From Actinoallomurus bryophytorum (lineage in GTDB: Bacteria > Actinomycetota > Actinomycetes > Streptosporangiales > Streptosporangiaceae), in NCBI RefSeq assembly GCF_006716425.1, contig NZ_VFOZ01000001.1, positions 3,224,001-3,288,000 of the forward strand: a stretch of DNA of 64,000 nt, given 5' to 3'. A program made the translations under genes and the position numbers. Of the stretch, positions 1 to 8,397 are shown in pieces. The notes below the pieces were generated by a model that saw only the letters and a program-made list of their open reading frames with translations, was not told the origin of the DNA and did no database searches. Position 1 is the stretch's first letter. Every line of letters begins with the position of its first letter.

Positions 1-431
1 ATGCTCACCGACGAGGCGAGCACCCCGCATCCGGCGTACGGCACGTCCAGAGCCTCCAGGAACCCCTGGAGCACCCCGTCCTCGCCGTACGGCCCGTGCA
101 TGGCCGGGAAGACGACGTCGATCTGGGCCAGCGGCGCGTCCGGGGCGTCCGGCGAGATGAGCAGGCCGCCACGCCGCAGCTCGACCTCGGTCCCCTCGAC
201 GACGAACCCGTCCTTGATGGCCGGGCCGCTGCTCTCCCGCGCGACGTGCTCCCGCACCGTCTCGGGCGGGACCAGCACCCAGCGCCCGTCCTTGGCGACT
301 CCGATGACGACCGGGGTGTACAGGTCAGGCCGGAGCCCGCGTACGACGGACAGGGCCGACGCGGCCGACACGTCGCCTTCCGCGGACGGTCCGCCGAAGA
401 CGACGCCTACACGGATCGGTTGCTCAGGCAT
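1..431 (-). CDS. D-alanine-D-alanine (or D-Ala-D-X) ligase, N-terminal part
   Basis: The first 143 residues of an ATP-grasp D-Ala ligase, which joins two D-amino acids into the terminal dipeptide of peptidoglycan precursors. The N-terminal pre-ATP-grasp domain is clear: [19 protein letters not shown] near residue 8, with the conserved Glu of the SAE segment, and [12 protein letters not shown] near residue 112. The gene runs off the left edge. The omega-loop residue that separates D-Ala-D-Ala from D-Ala-D-Lac ligases (Tyr or His) is therefore not visible, and specificity is open. The ATG at 431 overlaps the end of the VanX-type gene by 8 bases, so the two are translationally coupled. Confidence 0.9.
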   Translation of the reverse strand, partial: MPEQPIRVGVVFGGPSAEGDVSAASALSVVRGLRPDLYTPVVIGVAKDGRWVLVPPETVREHVARESSGPAIKDGFVVEGTEVELRRGGLLISPDAPDAPLAQIDVVFPAMHGPYGEDGVLQGFLEALDVPYAGCGVLASSVS

Positions 432-1080
432 GTCCCGCCGTCTCCTGGATCAAGGTGATCGCGTCATGCAGCGCGGCCGGCGCGCCCGTTTGGAGCGCCC
501 AGTACCTGTCGCCGTAGGACCAGTGCCACCACTCAGTGGGGTAGTTCACGAGGCCCGCGGCAATGAGGACCTTGCTCAGCAGCTCTCGGTTACGTTGTGC
601 GTCGGCGGGGATCCCGGGCGCCTCGGTGTAGCAGGCACCGCCGCTCTCCTCGGGCGTGGCGTTGACCTCGGTGCCCATCGCGAGCTCGGTCCCGTCCGGG
701 TCGCACAGCGTCAGATCCACGGCGGCCCCTGCCACGTGCGGCGCGACGTTCAAGGGCGCGACGTACCGGCTGGCCTGCTCTTTCACCCATGACTGCGGCT
801 GCTCGGGGTTGTGCCGGGCCAGCTCTTCGGAGTAGTCGCCGAAGTAACGGCGCTGGAGCGCGGGCGGCCGATAGGCCTCGACGACGAGAAGCCGGAGGCC
901 GTCGGGAAGAAGGCTCTGCGCCTCCAGGAGCCGCGTCGCGACGGTCGCGCGCACATGGGCGTACGCCCCGAGTGGATCGGCGAGCCGGTCGTCGAGCATG
1001 AGCTCGGCGTGACTCCTCAGGTCGACGAAGGACTCGCCCGTGTCCGCCACCGGGATGCCGGCCACGCGGGCGTCCGACAT
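424..1080 (-). CDS. VanX-type D-alanyl-D-alanine dipeptidase
   Basis: Peptidase family M15D zinc dipeptidase that cleaves D-Ala-D-Ala. It has 218 aa, against about 202 for VanX. Zinc ligands fit His115 and Asp122 in [13 protein letters not shown], and the EWWHWSYGD segment supplies the catalytic Glu183 and ligand His186. Arg71 in EAYRPP sits at the same number as the VanX catalytic Arg. The start is the ATG at 1080, with GGAG nine bases upstream; a GTG at 1107 and an ATG at 1197 are alternatives with poorer ribosome sites. It lies directly upstream of the ligase gene. That pairing occurs in glycopeptide-resistance operons, but no VanH, VanR or VanS is visible here. It could equally recycle D-Ala-D-Ala. 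Confidence 0.88.
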   Translation of the reverse strand: MSDARVAGIPVADTGESFVDLRSHAELMLDDRLADPLGAYAHVRATVATRLLEAQSLLPDGLRLLVVEAYRPPALQRRYFGDYSEELARHNPEQPQSWVKEQASRYVAPLNVAPHVAGAAVDLTLCDPDGTELAMGTEVNATPEESGGACYTEAPGIPADAQRNRELLSKVLIAAGLVNYPTEWWHWSYGDRYWALQTGAPAALHDAITLIQETAGHA

Positions 1081-1279
1081 CAGGGTGATCTCCGTCAACG
1101 TCTCCACTCGCCTCTCTGAACAGGCCGGTTTCGGCGTCACCCTAGACGGAGGCGCGCCACGGGTATACCGGGCATTTCGGGGGTGCACACCGGGCAATCC
1201 GGATCACCACACCCGGCGATTTTCGCCTAAGACCTGTACATGACATAACCGGCACTAGAACGCGGCCACTCTGAACCGC

Positions 1280-2434
1280 ATGGACTCGCTGATCCGCCAC
1301 CCGGACGCGGCCCGAATCGCCCAGGGCACGCACGCACGCATCGACCTGGCGGCGATCTCCGCCAACACCGCGACGATGGTGTCCAACGCCGGCGGCACGC
1401 CGGTCATGGCGGTCGTGAAGTCCAACGCGTACGGCCATGGCCTCGTACCCTCGGCCCGCGCGGCGCTCGCGGGTGGAGCGAGCCGGTTCGGCGTGGCCGT
1501 GATCGAAGAGGCTCTGACGTTGCGCCGCGCGGGCATCACCGAGCCGATCCTGGCCTGGCTCCCCATCCACCAGGCCGACTACGACGCCGCGATCATGGCC
1601 GACGTCGAACTCGGCGTCGAGGCGCCCTGGCGGCTTGCGGCGATCGCCGAGGCGGCCGAGCGGACCGGACGCCGCGCCCGGATCCATCTCGAGATCGACA
1701 CCGGCATGTCCCGTGGCGGATCGACCGGCGACGACTGGGCGATGCTGGTCGAATCGGCACGCGACACCCTGGCCGGCGGCCACATCACGGTGACCGGGAT
1801 CTTCTCCCACTTCGCCTGCTCGGACACGCCCGGAGACCCGTCCATCGCCTTGCAGCTCAAGGCCTTCGCCGAGGCCGTGGCGTACGCGGAGGCGTCCGGC
1901 GTACAGCCGGAACTACGGCACGTGTCCAACACGGCGGCGGTGCTCACACTGCCGGAGGCCCGCTATGACCTGGTGCGCTCCGGGCTGGCGTTGTACGGCC
2001 TCAACGAGGTCGAGGCCCTCGGCGACGCCGGGCTCCGGCCCGCCATGACGCTGCGCTCCAGGGTCAACGTGGTCAAGCGGATCTCCGCCGGCACCGGGGT
2101 CATGTACGGCCTCACGTACCGGGCCCCGACGGACACGACGGTCGCCGTCATCCCCATCGGCTACGCCGACGGGCTGCTCCGCAACTCCAGCAAGGCCGGC
2201 GTCGAGCTCCTGGTCGGGGGCCGCCGCCATCCGATCGTCGGGGTGGTCGGAATGGAACAGACCGTGCTGGACGTGGGACAGGACCTTCCCAGCCCCAACG
2301 ACGAGGTGGTGGTGTTCGGCCCGGGTGACGACGGCGAGCTGACCGTCTCGGAGTTCGCCCACCTGCTCGGCACCGTACCCGCCGAGATCGTCGCCCGGAT
2401 CCCCGCCTCGCTGCCGCGGATCTACGAACCCTGA
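1280..2434 (+). CDS. alr: Alanine racemase
   Basis: Fold-type III PLP enzyme interconverting L- and D-alanine, 384 aa. The PLP lysine is Lys47 in VMAVVKSNAYGHG. IDTGMSRGG, GVMYGLTY (which contains the catalytic Tyr region) and PIGYADGL are all family signatures. There is no membrane domain as in VanT serine racemases. It is transcribed away from the dipeptidase/ligase pair across a 199-base gap and meets the MurG-like gene head-on 7 bases after its stop. No strong ribosome site precedes the ATG. Whether this is the only alr or a second copy cannot be judged from the window. Confidence 0.93.
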   Translation: MDSLIRHPDAARIAQGTHARIDLAAISANTATMVSNAGGTPVMAVVKSNAYGHGLVPSARAALAGGASRFGVAVIEEALTLRRAGITEPILAWLPIHQADYDAAIMADVELGVEAPWRLAAIAEAAERTGRRARIHLEIDTGMSRGGSTGDDWAMLVESARDTLAGGHITVTGIFSHFACSDTPGDPSIALQLKAFAEAVAYAEASGVQPELRHVSNTAAVLTLPEARYDLVRSGLALYGLNEVEALGDAGLRPAMTLRSRVNVVKRISAGTGVMYGLTYRAPTDTTVAVIPIGYADGLLRNSSKAGVELLVGGRRHPIVGVVGMEQTVLDVGQDLPSPNDEVVVFGPGDDGELTVSEFAHLLGTVPAEIVARIPASLPRIYEP

Positions 2435-2441
2435 CGCACGC

Positions 2442-3647
2442 TCATCGCGCGTTCGTGGCGCAGAGCGCGAGCATCTCGTTGGTCAGGGCGATGGCGGCCT
2501 GCGGGTGCCCCATGCCGCGCGCGATCGCGACCATCTCGGCGCGCCGTGCCGGGTCGGCGAGGAGCGCGAAGAGCTCTTCGGCCAGGCGCGCCGGAGTGGC
2601 GTCCTCGCCGATCAGCACGCGGGCGGCGCCGCGTTCGGCGAGGTGTTTGGCGTTGCGGACCTGCTCGTCCCCGCCGGTGGGGATGAGCGGGATGAGCACC
2701 GAGGGCTTGCCCACGACCGTCAGCTCGCTGATGGTGCCGCCACCGCTCCGCGCGATGACGACGTCGGCGAGAGCCAGCAGGTCGGGGAGCTCGGGACCGA
2801 TGAAGCCGCGCACGAGGTAGCGCGACCGCAGCTCGGGGTGCAGCGTCTCGGCCAGGGCCAGCGCCTCCCCCTCCATCTGCTTGCCCGCCTGGTGGAAGAC
2901 GTTGGCGCGCTGCAGCAGGTCGGGCAGGATCGCGCCGACCAGCTGGTTGACCTGCCGTGCGCCGAGCGAACCGCCGGTGACATAGACCGTCGGCAGCGAC
3001 GGGTTGTAACCCGTCCAGCCGAGCTTGCCCGGCGCCGCGGCGGCGTCACCCTCCCGCAGTCCGGGACGGATCGGGTTGCCGGTCACCACCGCGCGTTCGC
3101 GCAGGCGCTCCGGGAGGAGGTCGAGAGCCGGCTCGGCGCTGAGCGCGATGCGCGTGGCGCCGCGCATGGTGATCCGGTTGGCGAGGCCCACGCGTACGGT
3201 CTGCTCGTGGACGAGCAGGGGCCGATGGCAGACGCGCGCGGCAAGGCCGACGGGGACCGAGACGTAGCCGCCGGTGCACAGCACGGCGTCGGGCCGGATG
3301 TTGCGGACCACGCCGATCGCCTCGGTGACGCCGGCCGGAACCTTGCCCGCGTCGCGGATGTTGGCCGCCGACAGCATGGCCAGGGGGTTGCGGGCCCGCC
3401 GGAGCTTGCCGGTGGGGATCGCGGTGAACGGCACGCCCTCGTCCGTGGCGATGCCGGCCTCGATGCCGGCGGCGCTGCCCACCCAGAAGGGCTGGAACTC
3501 GAGGCCGTGGGCTTCGAGGGCCGCACGGGCCGCACGGACGACCGTTACGGCCGGAAAGGTGTGGCCGCCGCTGCCACCGCCACTGACGATGAGCCGCACC
3601 GGGCTGCGGCGGTCGATCAGAGCTTGGGGAACGACGACTTGCACCAT
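2442..3647 (-). CDS. MurG-like UDP-GlcNAc:lipid I GlcNAc-transferase
   Basis: GT28 glycosyltransferase resembling MurG, which converts lipid I to lipid II on the inner membrane face. It has 401 aa. The N-terminal GGGSGGHTFPA loop (residues 23-33) corresponds to MurG GGTGGHxxPA, GGSLGARQVNQ to GGSxGA, and ARSGGGTISEL to the UDP-GlcNAc-binding SRAGAMTxxE region. The start at 3647 has AGGAG five bases upstream; longer frames to 3812 have no such site. MurG normally sits in the division/cell-wall cluster. Its presence here beside racemase, dipeptidase and ligase genes suggests a second, specialised copy, which is an inference. Confidence 0.8.
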   Translation of the reverse strand: MVQVVVPQALIDRRSPVRLIVSGGGSGGHTFPAVTVVRAARAALEAHGLEFQPFWVGSAAGIEAGIATDEGVPFTAIPTGKLRRARNPLAMLSAANIRDAGKVPAGVTEAIGVVRNIRPDAVLCTGGYVSVPVGLAARVCHRPLLVHEQTVRVGLANRITMRGATRIALSAEPALDLLPERLRERAVVTGNPIRPGLREGDAAAAPGKLGWTGYNPSLPTVYVTGGSLGARQVNQLVGAILPDLLQRANVFHQAGKQMEGEALALAETLHPELRSRYLVRGFIGPELPDLLALADVVIARSGGGTISELTVVGKPSVLIPLIPTGGDEQVRNAKHLAERGAARVLIGEDATPARLAEELFALLADPARRAEMVAIARGMGHPQAAIALTNEMLALCATNAR

Positions 3648-3868
3648 GCGGACTCCTGGCTGGGGAATGACCTGGTGGCCGGGGCCCGGGAAACCTCTGG
3701 CGGCGCGCCGACGCGAGCGGGTCAGGCGTGAGGTTCGCTTACGGCCGGGCAGCATTCTCTCATGCGGTGAGCGCCCGCAGGACCGCGCCGGAGAATGCCG
3801 TCCGCGCGACACTTGAAGATCCAGGTAGTCGGCCTTTCCCGCCGGCGATCACGAAGGAGCATCGAGAC

Positions 3869-4327
3869 ATGAACAGTCGTCCTCCGTTCCCGCCCTTCTC
3901 CTCGGAGACCGCGGCACAGAAGGTCCAGGCGGCCGAGGACGCCTGGAACACCCGCGATCCCGCCAAGGTGGCGCTCGCCTACACCGAGGACTCGGTCTGG
4001 CGTAACCGCGGCACGTTCCTCGAAGGCCGGGACGCCATCGTCGCCTTCCTCACCGCCAAGTGGGAGCGTGAGCTCGACTACGCCCTGCGCAAGGAGTTGT
4101 GGGCGTTCGAGGCGAACCGGATCGCGGTGCGCTTCCAGTACGAGTGTCACGACGCCGAGGGCCGGTGGTGGCGCAGCTACGGCAACGAGCTGTGGGAGTT
4201 CGACCAGCACGGGCTCATGCGCCGCCGCGAGGCGAGCATCAACGACGTGCCGATCGAAGAAGGGGACCGGCGCGTCTTCGGCACGCGTCCACAGGAGGAG
4301 CACGGGGTCCCGTTCCCGATCCGGTAA
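3869..4327 (+). CDS. DUF1348 / NTF2-like protein
   Basis: 152 aa, the usual length of the DUF1348 family in the SnoaL/NTF2-like fold. Recognisable stretches are [58 protein letters not shown] and SYGNELWEF. Function is unknown; the fold is a small alpha+beta cone often used as an enzyme or ligand pocket. The ATG at 3869 is preceded by AAGGAG. It stands alone between the MurG-like gene (divergent) and a GNAT gene. Confidence 0.82.
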   Translation: MNSRPPFPPFSSETAAQKVQAAEDAWNTRDPAKVALAYTEDSVWRNRGTFLEGRDAIVAFLTAKWERELDYALRKELWAFEANRIAVRFQYECHDAEGRWWRSYGNELWEFDQHGLMRRREASINDVPIEEGDRRVFGTRPQEEHGVPFPIR

Positions 4328-4367
4328 CCGGTTGCGCCTTCGGTGAGCCTCTGGTCGGCTGACCGGC

Positions 4368-5123
4368 ATGGATTCAGCAGCGGTGCTCGCCGCCTTCGAC
4401 GATCAGGTACGGCGGCGTCCGGAGCCCGACCCGCCGGACGGGCAGGTCGAGGACGACGGTCACGTCGTACGCATGATCGGCCCGGTGAACACCGTCGTCT
4501 GGTCCGATCTGGACGGAACCGACGTGGACGCGGTCATCGCCGAACAGGTCCGGCGGTTCGCGGGACGGCCGTGGGAGTGGAAGTACTACTCCTACGACCG
4601 TCCCGTCGAGCTCCCGGAACGCCTGCTCGCCGCGGGACTGGCGCCCCAGCCGGACGAGGCGCTGCTCGTCGCCGACATCGCGGACCTCGAGATGGACGTG
4701 AAACCGCCTCCAGGCGTCGAGCTGCGGGCCGTCGAGGACGAGCGCGGCGTGGAGACCTTCGTGAAGGTGCACGAGGAGGTCTTCGGCGGGGACTACTCCG
4801 ACCTGGGCGCGATCCTGCTGGCGACTCTCACGCGACGGCCGGACCGGGCCGCGGCCGTGATCGCCTGGGCCGACGGGACACCGGTCTCCGCCGCCCGCGT
4901 CGAGTTCCACCCCGGCACCGACTTCGCCGGCCTCTGGGGCGGCGGCACGGTCCCCGCCTGGCGAGGCCGTGGCGTGTTCCGCTCACTGGTCGCCTACCGG
5001 GCCGCGCTGGCCAGGGCCGCCGGCCACCGCTACCTCCAGGTCGACGCCCTCCCCGCCAGCCGCCCGATCCTGCTGCGCCTCGGCTTCACGGAGCTGGCCA
5101 CCACGACGCCGTTCACGGCCTGA
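4368..5123 (+). CDS. GNAT family N-acetyltransferase
   Basis: 251 aa. The C-terminal half carries the GNAT fold, with the acetyl-CoA pyrophosphate loop WRGRGVFRSLVAYR near residues 198-211 (Q/RxxGxG type) followed by YLQVDALPASRPILLRLGF, typical of motif B. The N-terminal half is a poorly conserved region, as in other two-part GNATs. Substrate is unknown. It follows the DUF1348 gene by 40 bases and may share its transcript. No clear ribosome site is seen before the ATG. Confidence 0.75.
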   Translation: MDSAAVLAAFDDQVRRRPEPDPPDGQVEDDGHVVRMIGPVNTVVWSDLDGTDVDAVIAEQVRRFAGRPWEWKYYSYDRPVELPERLLAAGLAPQPDEALLVADIADLEMDVKPPPGVELRAVEDERGVETFVKVHEEVFGGDYSDLGAILLATLTRRPDRAAAVIAWADGTPVSAARVEFHPGTDFAGLWGGGTVPAWRGRGVFRSLVAYRAALARAAGHRYLQVDALPASRPILLRLGFTELATTTPFTA

Positions 5124-5367
5124 CCGGACGCCGTACGGGACGAGGGCACGCGTGTACCCGCCGCCCTGGTGCGCCCCGCTGCTCGTCACGGCCCAGCGGC
5201 GCATCCCGATTCCGCCGAGGGCATATGCGCTGACGGCGAAATTGGATTGACCTGTGACTTTCCGCGGATTACGGCGAGAAAAATGCGGTCCGCCCACGGC
5301 GAAAAACGTTCTCCACAGGAAGGACCTCGGTTAATGTCGCGGTGAGCAACAGACGATTGGATGGTGA

Positions 5368-5973
5368 ATGATGACGTCCCAGACCCTGGGCCGGCCGTCG
5401 CCTGCCGACACGAGCGACCAGCTATATCAACGGCTCCTGAACAACCGGATCGTCTTTTTGGGGCAGGAGGTCGATGACGAGATCTCCAATCGCATCTGCT
5501 CGGAGTTGCTCCTGCTGTCCGCCGAGGACCCTCGCCAGGACATCCGCCTCTACATCAACTCGCCCGGCGGCTCGGTGACGGCCGGCATGGCGATCTACGG
5601 GATGATGCAGTACGTCCCGAACGACATCGTCACCGTCGCGATGGGCTTCGCCGCGTCGATGGGCCAGTTCCTGCTGTGCGCGGGCACGGCCGGCAAACGG
5701 TACGCGCTGCCGTATACGCAGGTCGTCATGCATCAGCCGCATGGTGGCCTCGGCGGGACGGCCACCGATGTCAAGATCATGGCCGAGCAGATGCTGCACA
5801 CCAAGCGCACGCTGGCCGAGCGGATCGCCTTCCACACCGGCCAGCCGGTGGAGCAGATCACGGCCGACTCCGACCGCGACCGGTGGTTCACCGCCGAGGA
5901 GGCCAGGGAATACGGCTTCATCGACCACGTTGTCCACAGTGCAGACCAGGTCGCCGACGGGTCGCTGTCATGA
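5368..5973 (+). CDS. clpP: ATP-dependent Clp protease proteolytic subunit (active)
   Basis: 201-aa ClpP, the barrel-forming serine peptidase that degrades substrates fed by ClpX or ClpC. The full triad is present: Ser97 in [11 protein letters not shown], His122 in VVMHQPHGG, and Asp171 in [24 protein letters not shown] is also typical. The ATG at 5368 or 5371 follows a GGATGGTGA stretch. It overlaps the second clpP by ATGA, so both are coupled and probably form one mixed barrel. Actinobacteria often carry extra clpP pairs, such as clpP3/clpP4 of Streptomyces. No clpX and no obvious regulator gene lie next to it. Confidence 0.95.
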   Translation: MMTSQTLGRPSPADTSDQLYQRLLNNRIVFLGQEVDDEISNRICSELLLLSAEDPRQDIRLYINSPGGSVTAGMAIYGMMQYVPNDIVTVAMGFAASMGQFLLCAGTAGKRYALPYTQVVMHQPHGGLGGTATDVKIMAEQMLHTKRTLAERIAFHTGQPVEQITADSDRDRWFTAEEAREYGFIDHVVHSADQVADGSLS

Positions 5974-6617
5974 ACCGAGAAGAGCGATTTCCAGTGGAAA
6001 ACCGTCAGATCCTTCCGTCGTTCTCCGAACGAACGTCGTACGGCACCCAGGAGACCACCCCGTACAACAAACTGTTCGAAGAGCGAATTATCTTTCTGGG
6101 CACCGACGTCGACGACATCTCTGCCAATGATGTGATGGCTCAGCTGTTCACGTTGGAGTCCATCGATCCGGATCGTCCCATCAGTCTCTACATCAATTCT
6201 CCGGGTGGTTCGCATACGGCCATGACGGCGATCTACGACACGATGCAGTTCATCCGTCCTGAGATTCAGACGGTCTGCGTCGGCCAGGCGGCGGGTGCGG
6301 CCGCGGTGCTCCTCGCCGCTGGCACGCCCGGCAGCCGCGCGGCGCTCCCGCACTCGCGGATCCTGATCCATCAGCCGTCCATCGAAGGCATCCAAGGGCA
6401 GGTCAGCGACCTGGAGATCCAGGCCAACGAGATCCTGCGCATGCGCGCCCAGACGGAGACGATGTTCGCCCGGCACACCGGTCTGGACATCGAGCAGGTC
6501 CGCCGGGACATCGACCGGGACCAGTTCCTCACCGCCGAGAAGGCCAGGACCTACGGCATCGTCGATGACGTCATCGCCAGCCGCAAACGGCACGCGTACG
6601 AGGGTGCCGTCGCGTAG
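5970..6617 (+). CDS. ClpP paralogue lacking the catalytic serine
   Basis: 215-aa ClpP-family protein. The fold motifs are intact ([23 protein letters not shown] with His134, [12 protein letters not shown] with Asp184). The nucleophile segment reads [11 protein letters not shown], where active ClpP2-type subunits have GQAASAAAVLL: Gly109 (codon GGT) replaces the serine. The subunit should be proteolytically dead on its own, like ClpR of chloroplasts and cyanobacteria. It is coupled to the intact clpP by a 4-base overlap, so a structural or regulatory role in a mixed barrel is likely. A GTG at 5994 is an alternative start. Confidence 0.92.
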   Translation: MNREERFPVENRQILPSFSERTSYGTQETTPYNKLFEERIIFLGTDVDDISANDVMAQLFTLESIDPDRPISLYINSPGGSHTAMTAIYDTMQFIRPEIQTVCVGQAAGAAAVLLAAGTPGSRAALPHSRILIHQPSIEGIQGQVSDLEIQANEILRMRAQTETMFARHTGLDIEQVRRDIDRDQFLTAEKARTYGIVDDVIASRKRHAYEGAVA

Positions 6618-6627
6618 CCGGCAGCGG

Positions 6628-7026
6628 CTACATGTCGGGCGCGAAACGGATGACCTTCTCGGGGATCACCCTGACGATCAACCGGACCTCTCCGGGTTCG
6701 GCTTTCGGCGGATCCTCGCCGAGATACTTGTGCGAGAGCTCACGGGGGAGCCACTTGTCCTCGTCCACGGTCAGCTCCGCGTTGCCACGGATCTCCACGG
6801 ACTCGTACGGGTTGGCGAGGTCGTAGATCGAGACGCTCACGCGCGGATCCGCGGTGAGGTTCTTCGCCTTCTGCCGGCCCGCCGTGGTGGAGAACAGGAC
6901 CGTGTCCTCGTCACGTTTGACCCACACCACGGACACCTGCGGCGCCCCGTCCGCCCGCACCGTCGCCACGCTGGCGAAGTTCGTGCCATCCAGAATCCGG
7001 CGCACGGCCTCGTCGAGAGTCGCCAT
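6628..7026 (-). CDS. PPOX-class F420/FMN-dependent enzyme
   Basis: 132-aa split-barrel flavin/deazaflavin protein of the pyridoxamine-phosphate-oxidase-like group. FASVATVRADGAPQVSVVW (residues 17-35), LFSTTAGRQKAKNL and DPRVSVSIYD are characteristic of actinobacterial F420-binding members. The exact substrate is not predictable. The ATG at 7026 has AGGGAGG six bases upstream. Its stop faces the end of the clpP operon 10 bases away. A short palindrome, ATAGACAATCTAT (7077-7089), lies in its upstream region. Confidence 0.82.
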   Translation of the reverse strand: MATLDEAVRRILDGTNFASVATVRADGAPQVSVVWVKRDEDTVLFSTTAGRQKAKNLTADPRVSVSIYDLANPYESVEIRGNAELTVDEDKWLPRELSHKYLGEDPPKAEPGEVRLIVRVIPEKVIRFAPDM

Positions 7027-7076
7027 GTGAAGCCTCCCTTGTCCCGTCAAGAGAGACCTTAGTGGATGGTTTCGTT

Positions 7077-7089
7077 ATAGACAATCTAT
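7077..7089. promoter_or_regulatory. Palindrome upstream of the PPOX gene
   Basis: ATAGACAATCTAT has 5-base arms around CAA in an A/T-rich island within very G/C-rich DNA, between the PPOX gene and the PadR-type gene. Position and symmetry suit an operator, possibly for that PadR-type protein. This is inference only. Confidence 0.3.
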
Positions 7090-7119
7090 TGTGGACTCAA
7101 TTGCTCGACGGGCCGGGTG

Positions 7120-7464
7120 TCACGAAGTCCCCTCCGGGCGAGGCGGCTCCGACCAGGGCAGGCGGGCCGAGGGGCGCCTTGCCTGGTCGACCCGGGCCAG
7201 GGCGGTGCGCGCCCGGTCGGCGCCGTCACCGGTGAGCCGGTAGTACCGGCGGCGAGGGCGGCCTTCGGTGATGTGCTCGGCCGGGTCCTCCCAGCGAGAC
7301 TCGATCCAGCCGTGGCGTTCCAGCCGCGAGATGATCGGATACACCGTCCCCGAGGGGAGGCCGGTGACGTCGCACATCTGCAGGCCGTACCACTCCCGTG
7401 CCGGCTCCTGAAGCGCCGCGCGCAGCACACGCTGGGTCTGCAAGGTCATCCGCGGGCCGTCCAT
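7120..7464 (-). CDS. PadR-family transcriptional regulator
   Basis: 114-aa winged-helix protein. The N-terminal wHTH reads LQTQRVLRAALQEPAREWYG ... LPSGTVYPIISRLERHGWIE, followed by the wing (GRPRRRYYRLTGDGADRAR). It is short, without the long C-terminal dimer helix, as in PadR subfamily 2. It lies upstream of the PPOX gene in the same direction, so it may regulate that gene. The ATG at 7464 is chosen; the ATG at 7449 is possible. Confidence 0.82.
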   Translation of the reverse strand: MDGPRMTLQTQRVLRAALQEPAREWYGLQMCDVTGLPSGTVYPIISRLERHGWIESRWEDPAEHITEGRPRRRYYRLTGDGADRARTALARVDQARRPSARLPWSEPPRPEGTS

Positions 7465-7734
7465 AAGCAGAACTCTACATAGGCCTGGTTCAAGCGCCGG
7501 ATGTCGACGACAGCGGCGATGGGCCAGGCACCCGTCGCCGAGCGCGGATTCGCCGCCGTGGTGACCGCGCGGCGGCCTTTCCCGGGCGCCCTGACGCCGC
7601 GCGCCGAAGCCCGTCTTCCCTGGTCGTGATGTGAATGTGTCCAGCTTGTTGCGAATCGGGTGTTTGATCACGTTTCCTGCGGAGATCTCTGGTGCAGCTC
7701 GGGGGAGACGTTCGATCCAAATGGAGGTAATGAG
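7465..7734. other. Non-coding stretch between PadR and a small membrane gene
   Basis: No credible gene. It contains the upstream regions of two divergent genes; the only clear signal is GGAGG at 7723-7727 serving the downstream small gene. Confidence 0.5.
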
Positions 7735-7914
7735 ATGCTCGCCATAATCGCCGCTGTCGTCTTCGCCATCGCACTGGTCTGCGACTGGGCCGGTGTCGGC
7801 TCTGACTTTTTCAACTACCAGACGCTCGACACCATCGGCTTCCTCCTGATCGCTCTGCACCTGGCCGGAGTCGGCTCGGGCTACAACTGGCGCGGTCGCG
7901 GAAGACGCCGCTGA
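7735..7914 (+). CDS. Small two-helix membrane protein
   Basis: 59 aa with two hydrophobic helices (about residues 2-16 and 33-46) and a basic C-terminus ending RGRGRRR. This suggests both helices are membrane-embedded with the tail in the cytoplasm. The ATG at 7735 has a perfect GGAGG seven bases upstream, and a strong hairpin terminator follows. Similar tiny actinobacterial proteins have no assigned function. Confidence 0.7.
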   Translation: MLAIIAAVVFAIALVCDWAGVGSDFFNYQTLDTIGFLLIALHLAGVGSGYNWRGRGRRR

Positions 7915-7933
7915 CAAGAGCCGTACAGATCAT

Positions 7934-7975
7934 CAGCAGGGGGCCGGTACCCGTTCGGGTATCGGCCCCCTGCTG
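7934..7975 (+). terminator. Hairpin terminator
   Basis: CAGCAGGGGGCCG pairs perfectly with CGGCCCCCTGCTG around a GTACCC/GGGTAT inner stem. It lies 19 bases after the 59-aa gene. There is no long T-run, as is common in actinobacteria. Confidence 0.75.
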
Positions 7976-8060
7976 ATTCGTACCCTGCAGGTCCGATATC
8001 GAGCAAAATCTGATGCAGACCAGGAGCACAACAAGTGGCGTGATCACCGGCATCGCGGCC

Positions 8061-8066
8061 TAAACT
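8061..8066 (+). promoter_or_regulatory. -10 box of a leaderless promoter
   Basis: TAAACT ends 7 bases before the GTG at 8074, and no ribosome site lies between. The spacing is that of actinobacterial leaderless transcripts. Confidence 0.5.
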
Positions 8067-8073
8067 GCATGAC

Positions 8074-8394
8074 GTGATCTTCAAGGCCGTTGGGGAGGGG
8101 CGCCCATACCCGGAGCACAGTCTCAGCTCCCGGGACTGGGCGAGTGTTCCTCCCCGCCAGGTACGCCTCGACCAATTGATCACCACGAAAGCCGGCCTTG
8201 ACCTGAACTCCCTGCTCGCCGAGGATTCGACGTTCTATGGCGACCTGTTCCCGCACGTCGTGCAGTGGCGCGGTCAGCTCTATCTCGAGGACGGCCTGCA
8301 CCGGGCGCTGCGCGCGGCGCTGCACCAGCGCATCGTTCTGCACGCCCGGGTGCTCGACCTCGATGTCGTCGACGTCGCGCCCTCGTCGTCATAG
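8074..8394 (+). CDS. Conserved actinobacterial protein, ParB-like substrate loop
   Basis: 106 aa, with VRLDQLITTKAGLDLNSLL in the middle and LYLEDGLHRALRAALHQRIVLHARVL at the C-terminus. The DGLHR stretch resembles the DGxHR nucleotide-binding loop of ParB/sulfiredoxin-like folds, but no family function can be assigned. Starts with GTG at 8074, apparently leaderless. It converges on the esterase gene, whose stop is 3 bases away. Confidence 0.72.
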   Translation: MIFKAVGEGRPYPEHSLSSRDWASVPPRQVRLDQLITTKAGLDLNSLLAEDSTFYGDLFPHVVQWRGQLYLEDGLHRALRAALHQRIVLHARVLDLDVVDVAPSSS

Positions 8395-8397
8395 GCC

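Noticed and set aside
1-792. Long plus-strand frame at the left edge
   Set aside because: It is the complement of the ligase and dipeptidase genes, whose motifs are unmistakable; its own product is low-complexity Arg/Pro/Ser.
424-2434. Complete vancomycin-resistance operon
   Set aside because: Only VanX-like and ligase genes are present; no VanH, VanR or VanS, and the racemase lacks the VanT membrane domain.
5676-6617. N-terminally extended version of the second clpP
   Set aside because: The extra 98 residues are the shifted frame of the first clpP; the coupled ATG at 5970 gives the normal length.
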